NCBI RefSeq assembly: GCF_026191375.1 | Contig: NZ_JAODTL010000054.1 | Coordinates: 1-64,000 of the forward strand | Direction: 5' to 3' | Source: Marinomonas pontica | GTDB taxonomy: Bacteria; Pseudomonadota; Gammaproteobacteria; Pseudomonadales; Marinomonadaceae | Length of the DNA: 64,000 nt | Part shown: positions 9,496 to 19,006 of the stretch, one piece after another | How positions within the stretch are numbered: position 1 is the first letter of the stretch | How the letters are laid out: each line of letters begins with the position of its first letter | Notes under the pieces: generated by a model | Told to the model about the DNA's origin: nothing | The model's input: only the letters and a program-made list of their open reading frames with translations | Database searches by the model: none | Program-made: the position numbers and the translations under genes

Positions 9496-9525
9496 GGAAA
9501 AAGGCCCGTTTTAGGGCCTTAAAGA
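9496..9525 (-). terminator. intrinsic terminator after the LuxR-type regulator
   Basis: On the minus strand AAGGCCC pairs with GGGCCTT around a short TAAAAC loop and is followed by TTTTTCC. It lies about 95 bases after the regulator stop and before nasT, separating the two units. Confidence 0.75.
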
Positions 9526-9613
9526 AGAAAACAACGTCAATTTAATAGCAGAAAGACATCAAAAAAGTAAAACGCGAACCAAAAAAGCGCAAACTAAGAC
9601 TCGATGAACAAGT

Positions 9614-10249
9614 TTAATGCACGACAGACTGCAGCTTCACCAAAAGCGCCAATGCCAAACGATCTTTTGTCTGTGTTTTCTTAAAAATCGACGTCAAATG
9701 GGCTTTCACTGTACGCTCAGTAATATTCAATTCAAGGGCAATTTGCTTATTAGATAAGCCTTTAGAGACGCATTGCGCCACGCTTAACTCGCGTTCAGAT
9801 AACTCATCTAACGCACTATTCGGCTGCGCGACAGGCAAAGCAGATTGCTGAATAAGCTGCTGAATAAAGGCTTTTCCACCCCAAATCTCACCAGACTCAA
9901 TGACCGACAAAACCAAGGTCAATTGCTCTTTACCAATATAGGGCGCGCACTGCCCGTTTACACCGACAGAAAAAAGCCGTAATGCCGCCGATTGACTATG
10001 CTGGCTGGGGAAGACGACCACTTTTTGTTGAGGAAGCTCAGCGCAAACACTGGCCACATCCTCGACGTCCTTTGCAAAAAATTCCTGATCCAAATAAAAG
10101 AAGCAGTATTCAAATTCAGACGGTTTTGCACTCAATATTTGGCGCACTTCTTCCAAGGTATCAACACGAACTAATGAGACACCACGGCTTATCACTTGAT
10201 TCCAATGCTTCCATACGGCGCTATCTGTATTCCAACACAAAATTTTCAA
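9614..10249 (-). CDS. LuxR-family transcriptional regulator
   Basis: A 211-residue regulator. The C-terminal LuxR/FixJ HTH (about 148-208) reads LSERELSVAQCVSKGLSNK then QIALELNITERTVKAHL. The N-terminal 125 residues have a receiver-like pattern (MKILCWNTD start, hydrophobic strand YCFFYLDQEFF, KVVVFPSQHS), but the usual acidic cluster after the first strand is missing, so normal phosphorylation is doubtful; CsgD/VpsT-like regulators share this feature. It follows lapC on the same strand after about 100 bases and may control the Lap adhesion genes or respond to the same signals. That link is inferred from position only. Confidence 0.8.
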   Translation of the reverse strand: MKILCWNTDSAVWKHWNQVISRGVSLVRVDTLEEVRQILSAKPSEFEYCFFYLDQEFFAKDVEDVASVCAELPQQKVVVFPSQHSQSAALRLFSVGVNGQCAPYIGKEQLTLVLSVIESGEIWGGKAFIQQLIQQSALPVAQPNSALDELSERELSVAQCVSKGLSNKQIALELNITERTVKAHLTSIFKKTQTKDRLALALLVKLQSVVH

Positions 10250-10353
10250 AATTGATCTCGTCCTATCAAGTGCGATATTGCTATTCTAACCAGCAAATAA
10301 TAACGGTTTGTTAACATTTGTTACTCGTCATCAAACCTGCCATTTTTTTGTAA

Positions 10354-11685
10354 TTAGCGCTCACGGAGCGCATTCTGTTTTGCCTTCAGAATCGGTTTTA
10401 GCAAATAATCTAACAATGTCTTTTTGCCCGTAATGATGTCTACCGTTGCCTGCATACCAGGAATAATAGGCAATGGTGCTTCTTTACGGCCTAAATGGTT
10501 TTTATCTGTCCTCACTCTCACCAAGTAAAAGCTGTTGCCTTCTTCATCTAAAATGGTGTCCGCACTGATATTTTCAACCACCCCATGTAAACCGCCAAAA
10601 ATAGCAAAATCATAGGCCGATAGTTTTACCACCGCGCTCATATCTGGTTGAATGAAACCAATATTTTCTGGACGAACTTTCGCTTCGATCAACAAGGAAT
10701 CTTCAATCGGAACAATTTCCAGCAAGCTCATTCCTGGTTTAATAACACCACCAACGGTATTGATCTGCAGCTGCTTAACTATCCCTTTAACCGGCGATCT
10801 CACTTGAGTTCTGGAAACCTTATCTTCAAGCGACACATTGCTCTCGCGGAGTTGGTCTAACTTGCTTTTTACTGTTGTTAAATCTTCTTGCGCATCCGCA
10901 CGAAATTTCGCATCGCTTTCTTCTAATTTACTTTGCGCTTCTTTTAAAGCCGATCGCGCGCGAGGAATCGCCAATTGCGTTGCTTCTAGATCCCCTTGCA
11001 ACTGGTTTACTTGACGCTCCAACTGCAATAGTTCAACCCGAGAAACAGCCCCCTGCTCAAACGCGGGGCGCGTTAATGACAACTCCTCTTTCGAGAACGC
11101 ATAACTTTGTTTTAAGTTGTCTAACTTGGCTTGTAACTCGACAATTTCCTGTTTTCGCTGCTCTATTTGCTGCTGGAAACTGGACTGATTCGTGCGTAAT
11201 GACTCTAGGCGGTTTTTATACAAGTCCATCTCTCGACTCACCACTTGCGGATACTCTTTCATCACCTGTGCATCGAACTCTGGCTTAACTCCGTACGATT
11301 CGGCTTGCAGACGTGTGGCACGCACCCGCAAGTTAATCGATTCCGCTTGCTGTTCACGCAATGACGACAAAGCTTCTGTATTTTCAATAGTCATCAGCAC
11401 CTGACCACTATCGACCACTTGCCCCACCTTAACATTGATCTCTTTTAAAATACCCCCCTCAAGGTTTTGTATTTGCTGAACCTGACTGGATGGTATGACT
11501 TTCCCTTCACCAACGGTAACTTCATCCAACGAGGTATAGTGCGCCCACACCAAAGCGACCGTCACAAAAATAAAAATAACCCATAAAATAATTCGACCAC
11601 CACGAGGCGTTTTCAGCATCAATGCTGCATTTCGGTTCGTCAAATATTCTAAATCGTTTTGAGATATCTGGTTTTTATTGCTCAT
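10354..11685 (-). CDS. lapC: type I secretion membrane fusion protein (LapC/HlyD family)
   Basis: Periplasmic adaptor joining the LapB ABC exporter to an outer-membrane TolC-like channel. 443 residues: short cytoplasmic N-terminus, one membrane helix (about 31-48), a biotinyl-lipoyl half (EGKVIPSSQVQQIQNLEGG), a long coiled-coil hairpin (about 120-285, rich in Glu, Gln, Leu and Lys), the second lipoyl half (VRSPVKGIVKQLQINTVGG) and a C-terminal beta barrel ending in GMQATVDIITGKKT, the HlyD signature. It starts 2 bases after the lapB stop, so the pair is one operon. The Lap assignment rests on lapD and lapG nearby. The outer-membrane partner and the secreted adhesin are not in the window. Confidence 0.9.
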   Translation of the reverse strand: MSNKNQISQNDLEYLTNRNAALMLKTPRGGRIILWVIFIFVTVALVWAHYTSLDEVTVGEGKVIPSSQVQQIQNLEGGILKEINVKVGQVVDSGQVLMTIENTEALSSLREQQAESINLRVRATRLQAESYGVKPEFDAQVMKEYPQVVSREMDLYKNRLESLRTNQSSFQQQIEQRKQEIVELQAKLDNLKQSYAFSKEELSLTRPAFEQGAVSRVELLQLERQVNQLQGDLEATQLAIPRARSALKEAQSKLEESDAKFRADAQEDLTTVKSKLDQLRESNVSLEDKVSRTQVRSPVKGIVKQLQINTVGGVIKPGMSLLEIVPIEDSLLIEAKVRPENIGFIQPDMSAVVKLSAYDFAIFGGLHGVVENISADTILDEEGNSFYLVRVRTDKNHLGRKEAPLPIIPGMQATVDIITGKKTLLDYLLKPILKAKQNALRER

Positions 11686-11687
11686 TA

Positions 11688-13976
11688 TTAACTGACCTTC
11701 AATTTGCCTTGGCGAAGCGCTTCATGCACTTGTGCTTTTGGACCATCAGCAATCAAGCGACCGTTATCCATGACGATAATACGATCAACCATGTCTAGCA
11801 TAGAGGCCTTATGTGTAATTAAGATGAGGGTTTTGTCTTTAATCCCTTCCATTAATCGACGTTTCATCCGAGCCTCAGTGGTGTTGTCCATAGACGCCGT
11901 CGGTTCGTCCAAAATAAGAATCGGCGGATCAAAAAGTAACGCTCTTGCGATCGCGATACTTTGGCGTTGCCCTCCAGATAACAAGGCACCACGCTCACCA
12001 ACATTGCTGTCCAGCCCGCTTGGCTTACGATTAGCAAACTCAGACACACCGGATAAATCCGCCGCTCGAATGATCGCGTCATCTTCCATGTAAGGCACAC
12101 CCATGACGATGTTGTCTTTAATGGAACCATAAAATAAATTCACGTCTTGTGACACCGCGCCAACATTGCGACGCAAATCGGTCGGGTTTACTTGCCTCAA
12201 ATCGACACCATCTATGCGTATGGCGCCAGAGCCTGGTGTATACAAGCCCGTCATTAATTTGCCTAATGTTGACTTACCCGAACCAATACGCCCAATAATG
12301 GCAACTTTCTCACCTTGCTGAATGGTGAAGTTTATCGAACTTACCGCGGCCTGTTCTTGATCTGGGTAGGCAAAGTCTACCGCTTCAAATTGAAAAGACC
12401 CTTTAAATGAAGGACGGTGCACAAATTTCACGTTATCTGGGTTTTCTACCGGCGAAGACATGATCTCATTCAATGACGAAAAAGCCGACTTAGCCTGATT
12501 GTAACGAGTCGCCAAACTGGCCACTTGCGCCATTGGACCAAGCGCTCTTCCTGTCAACATGACTGACGCCACCAGCGCCCCCATGCTCATATTACCTTCT
12601 GATATTTGATACACACCGACAATAACAATAATCACGGTTGTCAGCTGTTGAGCCACCATTGCAAATGACGAAGAAGACTGTGACAACTGACGCGTTTTTA
12701 CCCCCCAATCGGCAATATTGCCTACGGCATTTTCCCATTGTTGCTGCATGACGCCTTCCGCATTATTCAGCTTCACACTTTCAGCATTGTATAGGCTTTC
12801 GATCAATACTGCGTTTTTCTGAGACGCGGTCTTTTGACTTTCCTCAATGGAACGTCGTAGCGGAATTTGAATAATAAGACTGTATAGGACAATCAGCGCA
12901 ATGGTCACTATCGGAATGTAACCAACGGGGCCACCTATCAGCCATATTACGCCAATGATTAAAAACATGAACGGAATGTCCACCAAGGTGGTGATGGATG
13001 CAGACGTGATGAAGTCTCGGATGCTTTCGAACTCTTGCAAGTTCTTTGCAAATGCGCCAACCGACTTAGGACGAGATGCCATCGTGATGTTATTCACTTT
13101 GGAAAAAATCGACGCGGATATCAAGATATCTGATTTTTTACCGGCAATATCAATAAAGTACGCTCGCAGCATGCGCAGTAAAAAATCGAATAAATACACC
13201 GCCGCGGCGCCAATTGCCAAAACCCATAGGGTATCAAACGCGTTATTTGGCACAACACGATCATAAACATTCATGACAAACAAGGGGCTGGCTACGGCAA
13301 AAATATTAATTAATAACGACGCGATGAAAACATCACGATATATTCGCCAAGACCCGGTAACGGTTCCCCAAAACCAATGACCTTTTTTGGTTTCTTTTTC
13401 GTCACTTTTTTCGGAACGTTTGTCAAATTGATACAAGGGACGAACAAAAAAGCAGTAACCCGAAAACGATTCGTTCAGCTGCTCTATGGTTATCGTTAAT
13501 TCACCTTCACCGGATTCTGGTCGGAGAATTTTAGCGCTTCCGTTTTTTCTATCTAATTCCAACAACACACAGGCTTGCTTTTCTTTTAAGAGCAAAACAA
13601 CCGGCATGACCATATCAGGAATTTTTGCCAAAGAACGCTTAACAAATCGGGTACTGAGGCCAATCCGCTGTGCAGCACGCTGGAAAAGCTCAGGAGTCAT
13701 GGCGTTGTCAGTAATAGGTAACCCCGCTGCGATGCCATCGGCAGTATAGGGGTTATAGAAATATTTACTTAATAAGACCAAACAATCTAATAACGGATTA
13801 GGATATTCTAACGACGCACTTTGGACATTCCACTGATTGGCCTCGGCTTGTAATGCCTCTTCACTCACCGTATCGGTTGCGCCATCTTCTGCTTCATTTG
13901 TGATTTCATTTTCATCATAAGACTCATTCTCTGCCGATGACGAAGAGTTCTGCTCTGGACGACCAGTGTCAGACAT
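11688..13976 (-). CDS. lapB: type I secretion ABC transporter, permease/ATPase (LapB)
   Basis: Inner-membrane exporter for a large RTX-type adhesin. 762 residues: an acidic low-complexity N-terminus (about 1-50), a C39-peptidase-like domain (about 60-195) probably without protease function, a six-helix membrane domain (about 225-510) and an ABC ATPase with Walker A IIGRIGSGKST, signature LLSGGQRQSIAIARAL, Walker B ILILDEPTASMD and a switch His in LITHKAS. The start is set by an AGGAG site 8-10 bases upstream. It is divergent from a small gene across a 147-base gap. With LapC it should export the LapA-like adhesin whose surface retention LapD and LapG control. Confidence 0.92.
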   Translation of the reverse strand: MSDTGRPEQNSSSSAENESYDENEITNEAEDGATDTVSEEALQAEANQWNVQSASLEYPNPLLDCLVLLSKYFYNPYTADGIAAGLPITDNAMTPELFQRAAQRIGLSTRFVKRSLAKIPDMVMPVVLLLKEKQACVLLELDRKNGSAKILRPESGEGELTITIEQLNESFSGYCFFVRPLYQFDKRSEKSDEKETKKGHWFWGTVTGSWRIYRDVFIASLLINIFAVASPLFVMNVYDRVVPNNAFDTLWVLAIGAAAVYLFDFLLRMLRAYFIDIAGKKSDILISASIFSKVNNITMASRPKSVGAFAKNLQEFESIRDFITSASITTLVDIPFMFLIIGVIWLIGGPVGYIPIVTIALIVLYSLIIQIPLRRSIEESQKTASQKNAVLIESLYNAESVKLNNAEGVMQQQWENAVGNIADWGVKTRQLSQSSSSFAMVAQQLTTVIIVIVGVYQISEGNMSMGALVASVMLTGRALGPMAQVASLATRYNQAKSAFSSLNEIMSSPVENPDNVKFVHRPSFKGSFQFEAVDFAYPDQEQAAVSSINFTIQQGEKVAIIGRIGSGKSTLGKLMTGLYTPGSGAIRIDGVDLRQVNPTDLRRNVGAVSQDVNLFYGSIKDNIVMGVPYMEDDAIIRAADLSGVSEFANRKPSGLDSNVGERGALLSGGQRQSIAIARALLFDPPILILDEPTASMDNTTEARMKRRLMEGIKDKTLILITHKASMLDMVDRIIVMDNGRLIADGPKAQVHEALRQGKLKVS

Positions 13977-14073
13977 GCTCTATATTCTCCTAAACAACCC
14001 AAATTTGGCTTATAAACATACAATACAATGATGACAGTTATGGTCTAGAATAGTGGTTATTAGGTAAGATGGG

Positions 14074-14090
14074 AAGTGAACAAATCACTT
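14074..14090. repeat. short inverted repeat in the divergent lapB promoter region
   Basis: AAGTGA and TCACTT flank a 5-base spacer between lapB (left, minus) and the 123-residue gene (right, plus). The 6-5-6 dyad would suit a dimeric repressor or activator but may be chance. No factor can be named. Confidence 0.35.
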
Positions 14091-14123
14091 ACTCACACAT
14101 TGAGAGATTAGAAGGAAATCAAT

Positions 14124-14495
14124 ATGCTATATGCAAAAGTCGATGCGGATGGCGTCATTGTTGACGTAGCAACATCCCAATCAAACGAATACAAATTACT
14201 TGTTGCACCAAACGATCCGACTGTTGCCAGCATACTAGAAAAAAAGTTCACTTCTGCAAGCACCAGCACCCAAGAAATACTGTCAAGTTCCGATGGCGAA
14301 ATGATGCGTATTTTAGAAGACTTAGTCGATCTTCTTACAGAAAAACGCTTAATTCAGTTTACTGAACTGCCACTTGCCGCACAGAAAAAACTACTCGGAA
14401 GAAAGTGGGTTCGTGGCGTTCACAGCAATAACGATGAAAGCTTAATGATAGAAAACGATCATCTTGGCGAAGACAGTGGCGACTCATTAATCTGA
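14124..14495 (+). CDS. conserved small protein, 'tryptophan synthase beta-like' family, function unknown
   Basis: 123 residues beginning MLYAKVDADGVIVDVA, with a hydrophilic middle (SSSDGEMMRILEDLVDLL) and TELPLAAQKKLLGRKWVRG near the C-terminus. This layout resembles a small gammaproteobacterial family often labelled 'tryptophan synthase subunit beta like', which has no tryptophan synthase fold; the label should not be read as function. A good ribosome site (AGAAGGAAAT) precedes the ATG. It lies between divergent lapB and convergent lapD, inside the Lap cluster, but no functional tie can be shown from sequence. Confidence 0.8.
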   Translation: MLYAKVDADGVIVDVATSQSNEYKLLVAPNDPTVASILEKKFTSASTSTQEILSSSDGEMMRILEDLVDLLTEKRLIQFTELPLAAQKKLLGRKWVRGVHSNNDESLMIENDHLGEDSGDSLI

Positions 14496-14538
14496 AGACC
14501 TACAAATTCATCGGTAGCAAGATACGTAAACCAACCGC

Positions 14539-16490
14539 TTACATATCTTGCGCTCGACCCACAAAATACCCCTGCACACCCGTCACATCAAAACGTCTTA
14601 ATGCGGTTAATTGCCTCTCACTCTCTACACCCGTTGCAATGACTTCAATGTTTAAACTGTTAAACATTTTACAAAGCGTATGCATGAAGAAGGATTCTGA
14701 CTCCTTTCCTGCCGCCATACGGGTATAGGACGAGTCCACTTTCACATAATCTGGCATCAGTGTTTGTAAGTACTGAAAGGCTGAGAATTGCTTACCCACG
14801 TTATCAATACCAAATAATACACGCTGAGATTTCAGCATTTGCGCCAACACATTGGCTTGGGTTTCTTCCAGCAAAACACTCTGCTCAGTCACTTCAAACA
14901 TTAATTTGCTTTTCACCTCAGCGGTCTGCTGAGCAAGAATCTGTTTCAACCAGTCAATGAACTCTGGTTTTGCATACGCTGACGCAGATAAGTTTACCGT
15001 CAGAGGCACAGAAGGGTGTTTCGATTTAATGTAATGTATGACTTGAGACACAATCACCTTGTCGATCTGATCACCCAAATCAAACTGTTCAGCCAAACCA
15101 ATAAAATACCCCGCGTGATATTCTTTGCCCGCGTGCTCCAACCCCATAAACACTTCTTCTTGTGAAGTAACCGGCGAATCATCTAACGTACTCACTTTCT
15201 GCTTTTTCAATTTAAACGCTTGGCGTTTAATCACAGATTCTAAAATGTCTTTCCATTGCGTTCGGTTAATCGATACATTCCGACTCACATTCAAATCAAA
15301 TACTTTGTAGGTATTCGCACCTTCACGCTTCGCTTCACGCAACGCGGTATCCGCTTGTGACATTGCACTTGCGCGCTCAACACTGCCGTCGATGGTCACC
15401 GCGCCGATATTTGCCACGGCGATGGAATAACTGATGCTGGCGGTGTTTAGCTCCATTAAATCCGACATAATATCTTGCACTATATGCTTTAACTGACTGT
15501 GATCTACATTCGGAATAAGCAGTACAAAGTCGGCACCAGACAAACGCGCAAGCGTTGTAAAAGACGAAATCATTGCGACCTTCTTCGACAATATATCCGC
15601 CGTAGCCTGAATGAACATATCCGCTGATTCATAGCCTCGTTCATTATTCAGTTTGCCCAAGTCCGCCAAGCTCACAAAAACTAAGCCATCAGTACCGCGT
15701 TCCCGTTCCGCAAAGTGAGATTTTATCTGGCTTTCAAAAAAACTTCGGTTACCTAATCCACTAACAGGGTCTTTAAAAGCCTTGGCCTGCAACCATTGTG
15801 CGGTTTCTACTTCAGAAGCAAACTCTTTTTCGAGCTTTTCGGCCATGCGATTCATGGATAAAACTACGGATTTTAACTCGCGAGTTTTAGGGACATTGGT
15901 CATTTTCATAAAGCGACGCTGTTGAATCGCTTCCGCTTGCTTCTCCAGTTCAACCAAAGGCTGAAATAAGTAACGCAGAGCAAAGCTCCCTACAATGAGT
16001 GTAATCGCGCCGATGACAAAAATGATATCAATAAATCTCTCGTCGCCAGCCAAAGTTGGTTATAGCCATAGCCAGCACTGCCGGTAATGTACACTTGCTC
16101 AAGCTCACTCCAGCCATTTGAAATGACGGCTTTCGCAACAGGTACTTTAAAAAATCTATCAGCTGTATAAACCAACTTTGGCACACCATTAATGATGGTT
16201 TCATTAGAGCGAGAAATATCCTTATCCGTGTCGTAAACGTGAATACGAACTTCCGAAAAATACCCACTGTCAAAAACCGCATTGATGCTGCTTTCCACCG
16301 AGGCGTAATCTTCTAGCGCCATAAAATCAGACACGGACATACTGAGTGACGTGGCAGAATCTTGTGTTGTTGATTCTAATTGACCGATTAAATACCCCTT
16401 TGTAGCATTGAAATCAATCCCCATCACCACAGCAAGCATCAATGAAAAAATGGCGATTATCGTCAACATTAATTGGCGGAACAGCGTCAT
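14539..16490 (-). CDS. lapD: c-di-GMP receptor LapD (periplasmic sensor, HAMP, degenerate GGDEF-EAL), frameshifted in this sequence
   Basis: Inner-membrane receptor that binds cytoplasmic c-di-GMP and then sequesters the protease LapG. N-terminal helix (about 8-28), a LapD_MoxY-type periplasmic domain (about 30-155), second helix (about 160-180), HAMP (LFQPLVELEKQAEAI), then GGDEF and EAL domains. The GGDEF site reads LSGADF and the EAL start reads EEVFMGL, with IDNVGKQ where active enzymes have DDFG, so both should be catalytically dead, as in LapD. Two frames meet just before the second helix near 16041-16053; one added base (for example a fourth T) restores LLAGDERFIDIIF and a 650-residue protein. 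Ten bases separate it from lapG upstream. Confidence 0.88.
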
Positions 16491-16500
16491 CCACGTTCTC

Positions 16501-17196
16501 CTAATTTGTCATCGTATTAAAACGACCGTTTAAATCTGTCCACAAGCTCAATCTAGATGAGCCACCAACCAAGACACCGCGCCCTTTTTCCTTAGAAAGC
16601 CACAAGTTTTCTGCATTAAAAGAATAAATTGGCAAAAGATCATTGCGCTTTGACGCGGGTTTTAATTCTTTATCAAGGTTATCAAGCAAAACAGGAACGG
16701 AAGTCGGCTTATGATAATACGCCAACACCATGTGATGCTGATTCAACTTCAACGCTTTTACGTACACTAATCTTAGTTTTTCATCAGGCACGCCTAACTC
16801 ACGCAGAGTGAAGTATTTGGCAATGGTAAAGTCTTCACAGTCCCCTGCTTGCATGCCTAAAAATTCAATGGGCGTCGCCCAATAGTCTTCTTTACCCCAT
16901 AATGTCATATCGTCAACAAATTCCATTTGATTGAAAAAATTATTCACCTGAGTAAGTTGATCAACGATCGATAAGGATTGGCTGTCATCCACTAACTTGC
17001 GCCATGCTAAAATTCGTTTCTCAGCGCTCGCACCGTACACTGCTGCCGCCTGCTTAGCCAACTTACGATATTTATCCGATACATCAGCGTACAACAGCCA
17101 ATGCGGCATCAAGCACACAACAAGCAGCATGGACACCATGCGCTTGTTGTGGCCTAAAAACAAAAAAAACGATTCAAATCGTTTTTTCACGTTCAC
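16501..17196 (-). CDS. lapG: periplasmic cysteine protease LapG (bacterial transglutaminase-like)
   Basis: Calcium-dependent periplasmic protease that clips the N-terminus of LapA-type adhesins and releases cells from biofilm. A hydrophobic signal (MVSMLLVVCLMPHWLLYA) precedes the mature domain. The triad is visible: Cys in QAGDCEDFTIAKYF, His in QHHMVLAYY 35 residues later and Asp in VLLDNLDKEL 17 residues after the His, close to the spacing known for Pseudomonas LapG. The start is uncertain: a GTG at 17196 directly follows the upstream gene stop, while ATG codons at 17139 and 17130 begin the hydrophobic signal more closely; none has a strong ribosome site. lapG-lapD order and 10-base spacing match known operons. 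Confidence 0.88.
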   Translation of the reverse strand: MNVKKRFESFFLFLGHNKRMVSMLLVVCLMPHWLLYADVSDKYRKLAKQAAAVYGASAEKRILAWRKLVDDSQSLSIVDQLTQVNNFFNQMEFVDDMTLWGKEDYWATPIEFLGMQAGDCEDFTIAKYFTLRELGVPDEKLRLVYVKALKLNQHHMVLAYYHKPTSVPVLLDNLDKELKPASKRNDLLPIYSFNAENLWLSKEKGRGVLVGGSSRLSLWTDLNGRFNTMTN

Positions 17197-17197
17197 T

Positions 17198-17491
17198 CTA
17201 CTTTTTTGACTCTGATTTGGCGTTGAAAGTCGCCAATTGTTCAGGCGTGGCTTCAGGCTGATATTTCGCCTTCCAAGTGTCATAAGGCTCGCCATAGACA
17301 AATTCACGCGCCTTATCGTAATCCATTGCAACGCCTTGCTCTTGTGCTTCGGCCATATACCACTTACTCAAACAGTTACGACAAAAACCCGCTAAATTCA
17401 TCAGGTCAATATTTTGCACAGATTTGTTCTCGTCCAAGTGTTTTAATAATCGGCGCAGAACAGCGGCTTCGATTTCAGTTTGTTTACTCAT
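17198..17491 (-). CDS. DUF1244 family protein
   Basis: A 97-residue cytoplasmic protein recognised by AGFCRNCLSKWY and the MDYDKAREFVYGEPYDTWK stretch, typical of DUF1244, a small conserved helical family of unknown role. The two Cys residues in CRNC are conserved in the family. The stop is adjacent to the lapG start, so it may share a transcript with lapG-lapD, but the family occurs widely without Lap genes. Confidence 0.85.
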   Translation of the reverse strand: MSKQTEIEAAVLRRLLKHLDENKSVQNIDLMNLAGFCRNCLSKWYMAEAQEQGVAMDYDKAREFVYGEPYDTWKAKYQPEATPEQLATFNAKSESKK

Positions 17492-17525
17492 AGCAAGACT
17501 ACATCTCTCTGTTAGTAATAGGGTT

Positions 17526-18131
17526 TTATGACTCGTTTTTATGTCGATGGTTCAGTGGTTGTTGTCGCCATTGCCACTCTTGTGCTGCCGCCATAAAGAC
17601 TCTTAACGGCTGCATATTTTCGCCAGTCACCTGCTCTATGGCATACGCACACGCTTCGAGTGTCGACAGAGCATGTTCGTTAGGCGATTTTCGGATCGTA
17701 TACCGTCCTAATGGCGGCTGAGCAAAACTCACTGCACCGAATTCACGCAAAATTGGCTCCGTTAAATAAAGCTTCTTTGCTTTTCGCCATGTTGCATCAA
17801 TGAGAATGAGCCCTTCAACATCTGCCTTTTTCGTTGAAGTACTCGACTCTATTGGCACCGCATCCTCACATGGAAACACCAGTTTCCATGCCGTTCGATC
17901 TTTTTGAGACAACAAAGCCTTCATCTCGTCATGGCTTGATATTGAAAGACAAACCACAGACGGCAACGCTAAAGACAACAATGACACGGTGTTTTTAGCG
18001 TGCTTCGCTTCTTTTGGATCTTGTAATATTAGAACCTGCAATTTAGTGGATAAATGAGGTATCCACGGACAAACACATTGTTCCACTAAAAAACAACAGG
18101 CTTCACAACGTGCTCGTTTTGCAGTCTCCAC
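17526..18131 (-). CDS. DTW-domain protein, probable tRNA-uridine aminocarboxypropyltransferase
   Basis: 201 residues of the YfiP/TapT family, which transfers an aminocarboxypropyl group from S-adenosylmethionine to uridine in tRNA (acp3U). Visible: an N-terminal Cys cluster (RCEACCF then QCVCPW) likely binding zinc, the LQDPKEAKHAKNT motif, and the DTW signature as LILIDATWRKAKKLY. It ends with a short basic tail. The stop lies 34 bases before the DUF1244 start, and it starts 4 bases after pdxJ. The tRNA substrate is inferred from the family. Confidence 0.85.
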   Translation of the reverse strand: METAKRARCEACCFLVEQCVCPWIPHLSTKLQVLILQDPKEAKHAKNTVSLLSLALPSVVCLSISSHDEMKALLSQKDRTAWKLVFPCEDAVPIESSTSTKKADVEGLILIDATWRKAKKLYLTEPILREFGAVSFAQPPLGRYTIRKSPNEHALSTLEACAYAIEQVTGENMQPLRVFMAAAQEWQWRQQPLNHRHKNES

Positions 18132-18135
18132 TGTA

Positions 18136-18861
18136 TTAAGCCAGTTTAGCTAAATACGCTTTCACTACGTTGTTCCAACCTTGCTCCAAGGCCTCAACCG
18201 TAAGTGCATGACCAATGGAGACCTCCATGATTCGTCCCTGCTCGCACAAGGCTTGCACGTTGTTCAAATCTAAGTCATGTCCAGCGTTCACATCCAAACC
18301 GGCATCTAATGCCGCCTGTGCCGCTTGCTGATAGGTTTCAAGCACTTGTTCAAAACCGGCTTTCCCAAATGCATTGGCGTACGCTTCTGTGTACAGCTCA
18401 ACTCGATCCGCACCAATGTCTTTAGCAAGTGCCATATTTTCTGGTTCAGGGTCCATAAACAACACAACGCGAATACCTTTCGCTTTTAATTTAGCAATCA
18501 CAGGGCGAAGCGCGTCTTGATCACGGGCAATGTTCCAGCCATGGTCAGAAGTGAGCTGATTTGGGTCATCAGGCACCAGCGTACATTGATCGGGTTCAAC
18601 GTCGAGCACCACATCCAAAAACTGGGCGTCAGGAAACCCTTCAACATTTAATTCAGCGCCAGGAAAACGCTTCAGCAAGGCTTTCAAATCATAAGCGTCT
18701 TGGTACGTTGCGTGTCGTTGATCCGGTCTTGGGTGAATGGTGATACCAAACGCACCAAGCTCTAGTGTTCGCTCCGCCATCGCAATTAAGTTTGGATAAT
18801 CTCTTCCACGTGAATTTCGAAGTAAGCCTATTTTGTTCAGGTTAACGCTCAAATGTGTCAT
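18136..18861 (-). CDS. pdxJ: pyridoxine 5'-phosphate synthase
   Basis: Last step of DXP-dependent vitamin B6 synthesis: joins 1-deoxyxylulose 5-phosphate and 3-amino-2-oxopropyl phosphate. 241 residues, a TIM barrel with the family landmarks LSVNLNKIGLLRNSRG, GITIHPRPDQRH (active-site His and Arg), the ELNVEGFPD strand, CTLVPDDPNQLTSDHGW (catalytic Glu is replaced by D-D in this stretch as written), and AGHDLDLNNV. It is the first gene of a short minus-strand run with the DTW gene. In many relatives pdxJ follows recO; here the upstream neighbour is a divergent glycosylase. Confidence 0.95.
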   Translation of the reverse strand: MTHLSVNLNKIGLLRNSRGRDYPNLIAMAERTLELGAFGITIHPRPDQRHATYQDAYDLKALLKRFPGAELNVEGFPDAQFLDVVLDVEPDQCTLVPDDPNQLTSDHGWNIARDQDALRPVIAKLKAKGIRVVLFMDPEPENMALAKDIGADRVELYTEAYANAFGKAGFEQVLETYQQAAQAALDAGLDVNAGHDLDLNNVQALCEQGRIMEVSIGHALTVEALEQGWNNVVKAYLAKLA

Positions 18862-19006
18862 TCAACTTCTCTCGACAGGGTCATTTATTGGCATTATAGG
18901 ACAAACACATAGCGTCCATCACTAAAATAGCAAACAAGATATTGGTTCAATCCATCATATGGATCAAGGGTTATGGTAAACTGCGCCCACATACTAGGAG
19001 TCCAAG

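Noticed and set aside
16028..16282. Separate 84-residue gene within lapD
   Set aside because: It is another frame of the lapD periplasmic region and has no family features.
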